A DNA stretch of 34,511 bases from an uncultured Polaribacter sp. (GTDB taxonomy: Bacteria > Bacteroidota > Bacteroidia > Flavobacteriales > Flavobacteriaceae): contig CAJQQH010000121.1 in the NCBI GenBank assembly GCA_905480405.1, forward strand, positions 1 through 34,511, given 5' to 3'. Positions within the stretch are counted from its first letter, which is position 1; each line of letters opens with the position of its first letter. The translations under genes were made by a program, and so were the position numbers. The notes beneath the pieces are model-generated. The model did not search any database and had not been told where the DNA came from. It saw nothing but the letters and a program-made list of their open reading frames with translations. Below are positions 32,682 through 34,511 of this stretch, in pieces.

Positions 32682-33335
32682 TTATGATGATTTTACGTTT
32701 ATATATTTACCTACAAATACACCTATTACAATTATAGAATAGAATTGACCTATAATATTCATAACGAGTGTTAAAGATTGTGCTGGAGCCGTTAATGGAG
32801 TAATGTCTCCATAACCAACAGATGTAATACTTATGAAACTGAAATAATAAAAACTATAACCAGAAAATCCTTTAATTAATTTAAACGAATTCGGATCGAT
32901 AAAATGGATCGATTCAAAAAGAATACCTCCAATGATACCCAAATACAAAAAACCTAGAATTGGACCTAAAATAAACTGGAGGTTAATTTCTTTAATTTTT
33001 AATAACTGTCTTATTAGAATAAAACAGAAAGAAGCAAACAATAAAAAAGAAAATAGCAACCTACAACTTAAAACAGAAACAGAATTAGGGTTAGAAAATT
33101 CTAACCAAATAAATAATAAGGTTACAGAACCAAGAATATAAGTACTAAATTTTACCCATTTTATGGAAGCTAATAAAGAACTACTTAAAATAACCAAGGT
33201 GTAATTTATGACTATAATTTTAGCAGGATCTAAACCTGTAAGAATAATATGAATAGGTGTTAACAGGAAATTAAAAACACTTAAAAGCGCAATTAAGTAT
33301 TTATATTTCCCCATTAACAACAATATTCTATTCAT
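32682..33335 (-). CDS. Potassium channel family protein (Ion_trans_2 pore)
   Basis: A 217-residue membrane protein with about six hydrophobic helices. The last two flank the pore loop YYFSFISITSVGYGDITPL, which contains the selectivity filter SVGYGD of K+ channels (about residues 172-177). The C terminus ends soon after the final helix (GKYINVKSS), so there is no RCK/TrkA regulatory domain. The four N-terminal helices lack a row of voltage-sensing arginines, so it is not a canonical voltage-gated channel. It is placed between the YHS gene (20 bp) and the antiporter (0 bp), an arrangement that suggests shared control of potassium or proton balance. Confidence 0.88.
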   Translation of the reverse strand: MNRILLLMGKYKYLIALLSVFNFLLTPIHIILTGLDPAKIIVINYTLVILSSSLLASIKWVKFSTYILGSVTLLFIWLEFSNPNSVSVLSCRLLFSFLLFASFCFILIRQLLKIKEINLQFILGPILGFLYLGIIGGILFESIHFIDPNSFKLIKGFSGYSFYYFSFISITSVGYGDITPLTAPAQSLTLVMNIIGQFYSIIVIGVFVGKYINVKSS

Positions 33336-33355
33336 ATAATCTGTAAAATAATTTA

Positions 33356-33739
33356 TTAACTATTCATTTTAGCCCAAGCAGCGTCTGCTAAATCTCTTAA
33401 TTCCTCCGGTTTTTTAACCCATTGTCTTTTGGCATCAATAATTCCAAAAAGCATTCTTGTAAAGAAGTATAATTTACCATCTCTAACTTCCCAACTTTTA
33501 GGATTTGGATTCGCTTCAGCACCTTCAGACATTGCTATAGCGCAATACCCTCCATATTGAGGAGCAAATTTTTCTGGCGATTTTTCAAACTTAGATTTAT
33601 TTACTTCTGATGCAAAGTAAAAAGTTCCATTATCATAACTTGCTTTAATTGATGAATTTCCTTTTTTTGGTTTCCCATCAAAAAATGATACAACATCATA
33701 TTCTTGTGCTGCGATTCCTTCTTTTAAATTTTGTTTCAT
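33356..33739 (-). CDS. YHS-domain protein
   Basis: A 127-residue soluble protein. The YHS domain is seen in IAAQEYDVVSFFDGKPKKG (about 8-27), then FYFASEVNKSKFEKSPEKFAPQYGGYCAIAMSEG (about 50-84), the family pattern of F-S-xxN-xxF-xxxPxxYxPxYGGYCA. This is followed by WEVRDGKLYFF. Flavobacterial proteins of this kind are short and lack other domains; a metal- or small-molecule-binding role is proposed for YHS domains but unproved. No signal peptide is apparent. It lies 22 bp after the TPP enzyme and 20 bp before the potassium channel. Confidence 0.85.
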   Translation of the reverse strand: MKQNLKEGIAAQEYDVVSFFDGKPKKGNSSIKASYDNGTFYFASEVNKSKFEKSPEKFAPQYGGYCAIAMSEGAEANPNPKSWEVRDGKLYFFTRMLFGIIDAKRQWVKKPEELRDLADAAWAKMNS

Positions 33740-33761
33740 TTTAATCTGTATTAATGTTTAT

Positions 33762-34511
33762 TTATATTAAAGTTGCATCCGTAATTATTTCTAATAATGC
33801 AGGACCATTATGAGCTTTTAATTGTTCTAAAGCGGGTAATAATTCTTCTAATTTTGTAACTCTAATCCCCAAGGCTCCACAATTTTCTGCGTATTTAGCA
33901 AAATTTGCATTGTGTAAAGATGTTTTCCAAACATCCAATTCAGCTGCTTTTTGTTCTTTGGCAATTTTTCCAATTTGAGAGTTATTTAACAATACATGTT
34001 TGATGTTCATATTGTACTTCACCAAAGTCATCATTTCTCCTAAATATTGTCCGAAACCACCATCACCAGAAACCGACCAAATAGGCCTGTCTTTTCCTTG
34101 TGCTGCCCAAGCGCCCATTGCAGCTGGTAATGAAAACCCAATAGACCCTAAATAACCAGACATTAAAATAGATTGATTTTTAGGCTCAAAATAACGACCG
34201 AAAGAGTAGGTGTTATTCCCAACATCTACAGCAATTACTGCATTTTCAGGAACCACTTTATTCATGGCTTCAAAAACACTAATAGAACTTAAACCTATTT
34301 CGCTCTCATCTTTTAATCGACTTGCTTTTTCTTCTCTCCAAATTGCCCAACGTTCTGCAATTTCAGAACGTCTATCTACAGTAGATAATTTACCTGCTGT
34401 TTGTTCTTCAATCAATGCTAAAGTTTCAGAAATTTCTCCCCAAAGTGCTGCATCAACTTTATGAAACTTACTTAATACTGCAGGATCATAATCTACTTGA
34501 ATAATTGGCTT
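33762..34511 (-). CDS. Thiamine-diphosphate-dependent enzyme, C-terminal part (pyruvate-oxidase-like)
   Basis: The frame is open to the window edge (34511), so the 5' part is missing; about 249 codons are present. They begin in the end of the central domain (PIIQVDYDPAVLSKFHKVDAALWGEI) and continue with the C-terminal TPP-binding domain: AVDVGNNTYSFGRYF, SGYLGSIGFSLPAAMGA. The ThDP/Mg motif is GDGGFGQYLGEMMTLVKYNMNIKHVLLNN, with the terminal NN. The set resembles pyruvate dehydrogenase (quinone)/pyruvate oxidase and acetolactate-synthase-like enzymes, the first being my preference because of the GYLGSIGFSLPAA and NNSQIGKIAKEQ stretches. A TTG at 34415 could be mistaken for a start but interrupts the domain. 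It is the first visible gene of the minus-strand set. Confidence 0.85.
   Translation of the reverse strand, partial: KPIIQVDYDPAVLSKFHKVDAALWGEISETLALIEEQTAGKLSTVDRRSEIAERWAIWREEKASRLKDESEIGLSSISVFEAMNKVVPENAVIAVDVGNNTYSFGRYFEPKNQSILMSGYLGSIGFSLPAAMGAWAAQGKDRPIWSVSGDGGFGQYLGEMMTLVKYNMNIKHVLLNNSQIGKIAKEQKAAELDVWKTSLHNANFAKYAENCGALGIRVTKLEELLPALEQLKAHNGPALLEIITDATLI

Noticed and set aside
34413..34415. TTG at 34415 as start of the TPP enzyme
   Set aside because: The same frame is open to the window edge and encodes conserved central-domain sequence, so the gene is simply cut by the window.
1..34511. tRNA, rRNA, CRISPR arrays, transposases, integrases or attachment sites
   Set aside because: Looked for on both strands and none could be supported.

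Overview
The window comes from an AT-rich member of the Bacteroidota, most likely a marine Flavobacteriaceae bacterium of the Polaribacter/Tenacibaculum type. The evidence is a SusC/SusD pair with SusE/F-like lipoproteins, a type IX secretion C-terminal domain on an amylase, Bacteroidota-style -7 promoter boxes (TAnnTTTG), A-rich ribosome-binding regions and the gene families present. No rRNA, tRNA, CRISPR array, insertion sequence or phage gene was seen.

Layout. Positions 1-1051 hold the 3' end of an SDR oxidoreductase, a strong terminator and a DMT-family exporter. Positions 1093-25952 are a complete alpha-glucan (starch/maltodextrin) utilisation locus in two divergent arms around a LacI-family regulator. 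The left arm, on the minus strand, is susC-susD-susE-like-susE/F-like, then a terminator-like hairpin, then a T9SS-secreted GH13 amylase. The right arm, on the plus strand, is lacI, an SLC45-like MFS sugar transporter, beta-phosphoglucomutase, GH65 maltose phosphorylase, a SusA-like GH13, an unusual CBM-esterase-GH31 fusion, and two more GH13 lipoproteins. Together they form a route: surface binding and cutting of starch, TonB-dependent import, periplasmic trimming to maltose/glucose, MFS uptake, and cytoplasmic phosphorolysis to glucose and glucose 6-phosphate.

Three copies of one operator-like sequence, ACGAAACCGT plus a TCGT half, lie in front of susC (one) and in front of the transporter (two, exactly 42 bp apart). 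They make the LacI-family protein the likely regulator of both arms. The transporter's leader RNA also has four segments that can pair in two mutually exclusive ways, one of which covers the start codon.

Positions 26192-29362 encode a single 1056-residue polypeptide that is a full-length glycerol kinase fused to a full-length FAD-dependent glycerol-3-phosphate dehydrogenase. The 397-bp space after it contains a decayed DUF3841-like gene. Positions 29760-34511 are all minus strand: a stand-alone Pycsar-effector-like (DUF5706) membrane protein, then a tightly packed set transcribed as TPP-dependent enzyme (partial), YHS-domain protein, potassium channel, CPA1 cation/proton antiporter and a DUF6268-like outer-membrane protein.

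All calls are from reading the sequence and from family knowledge; no database search was possible.
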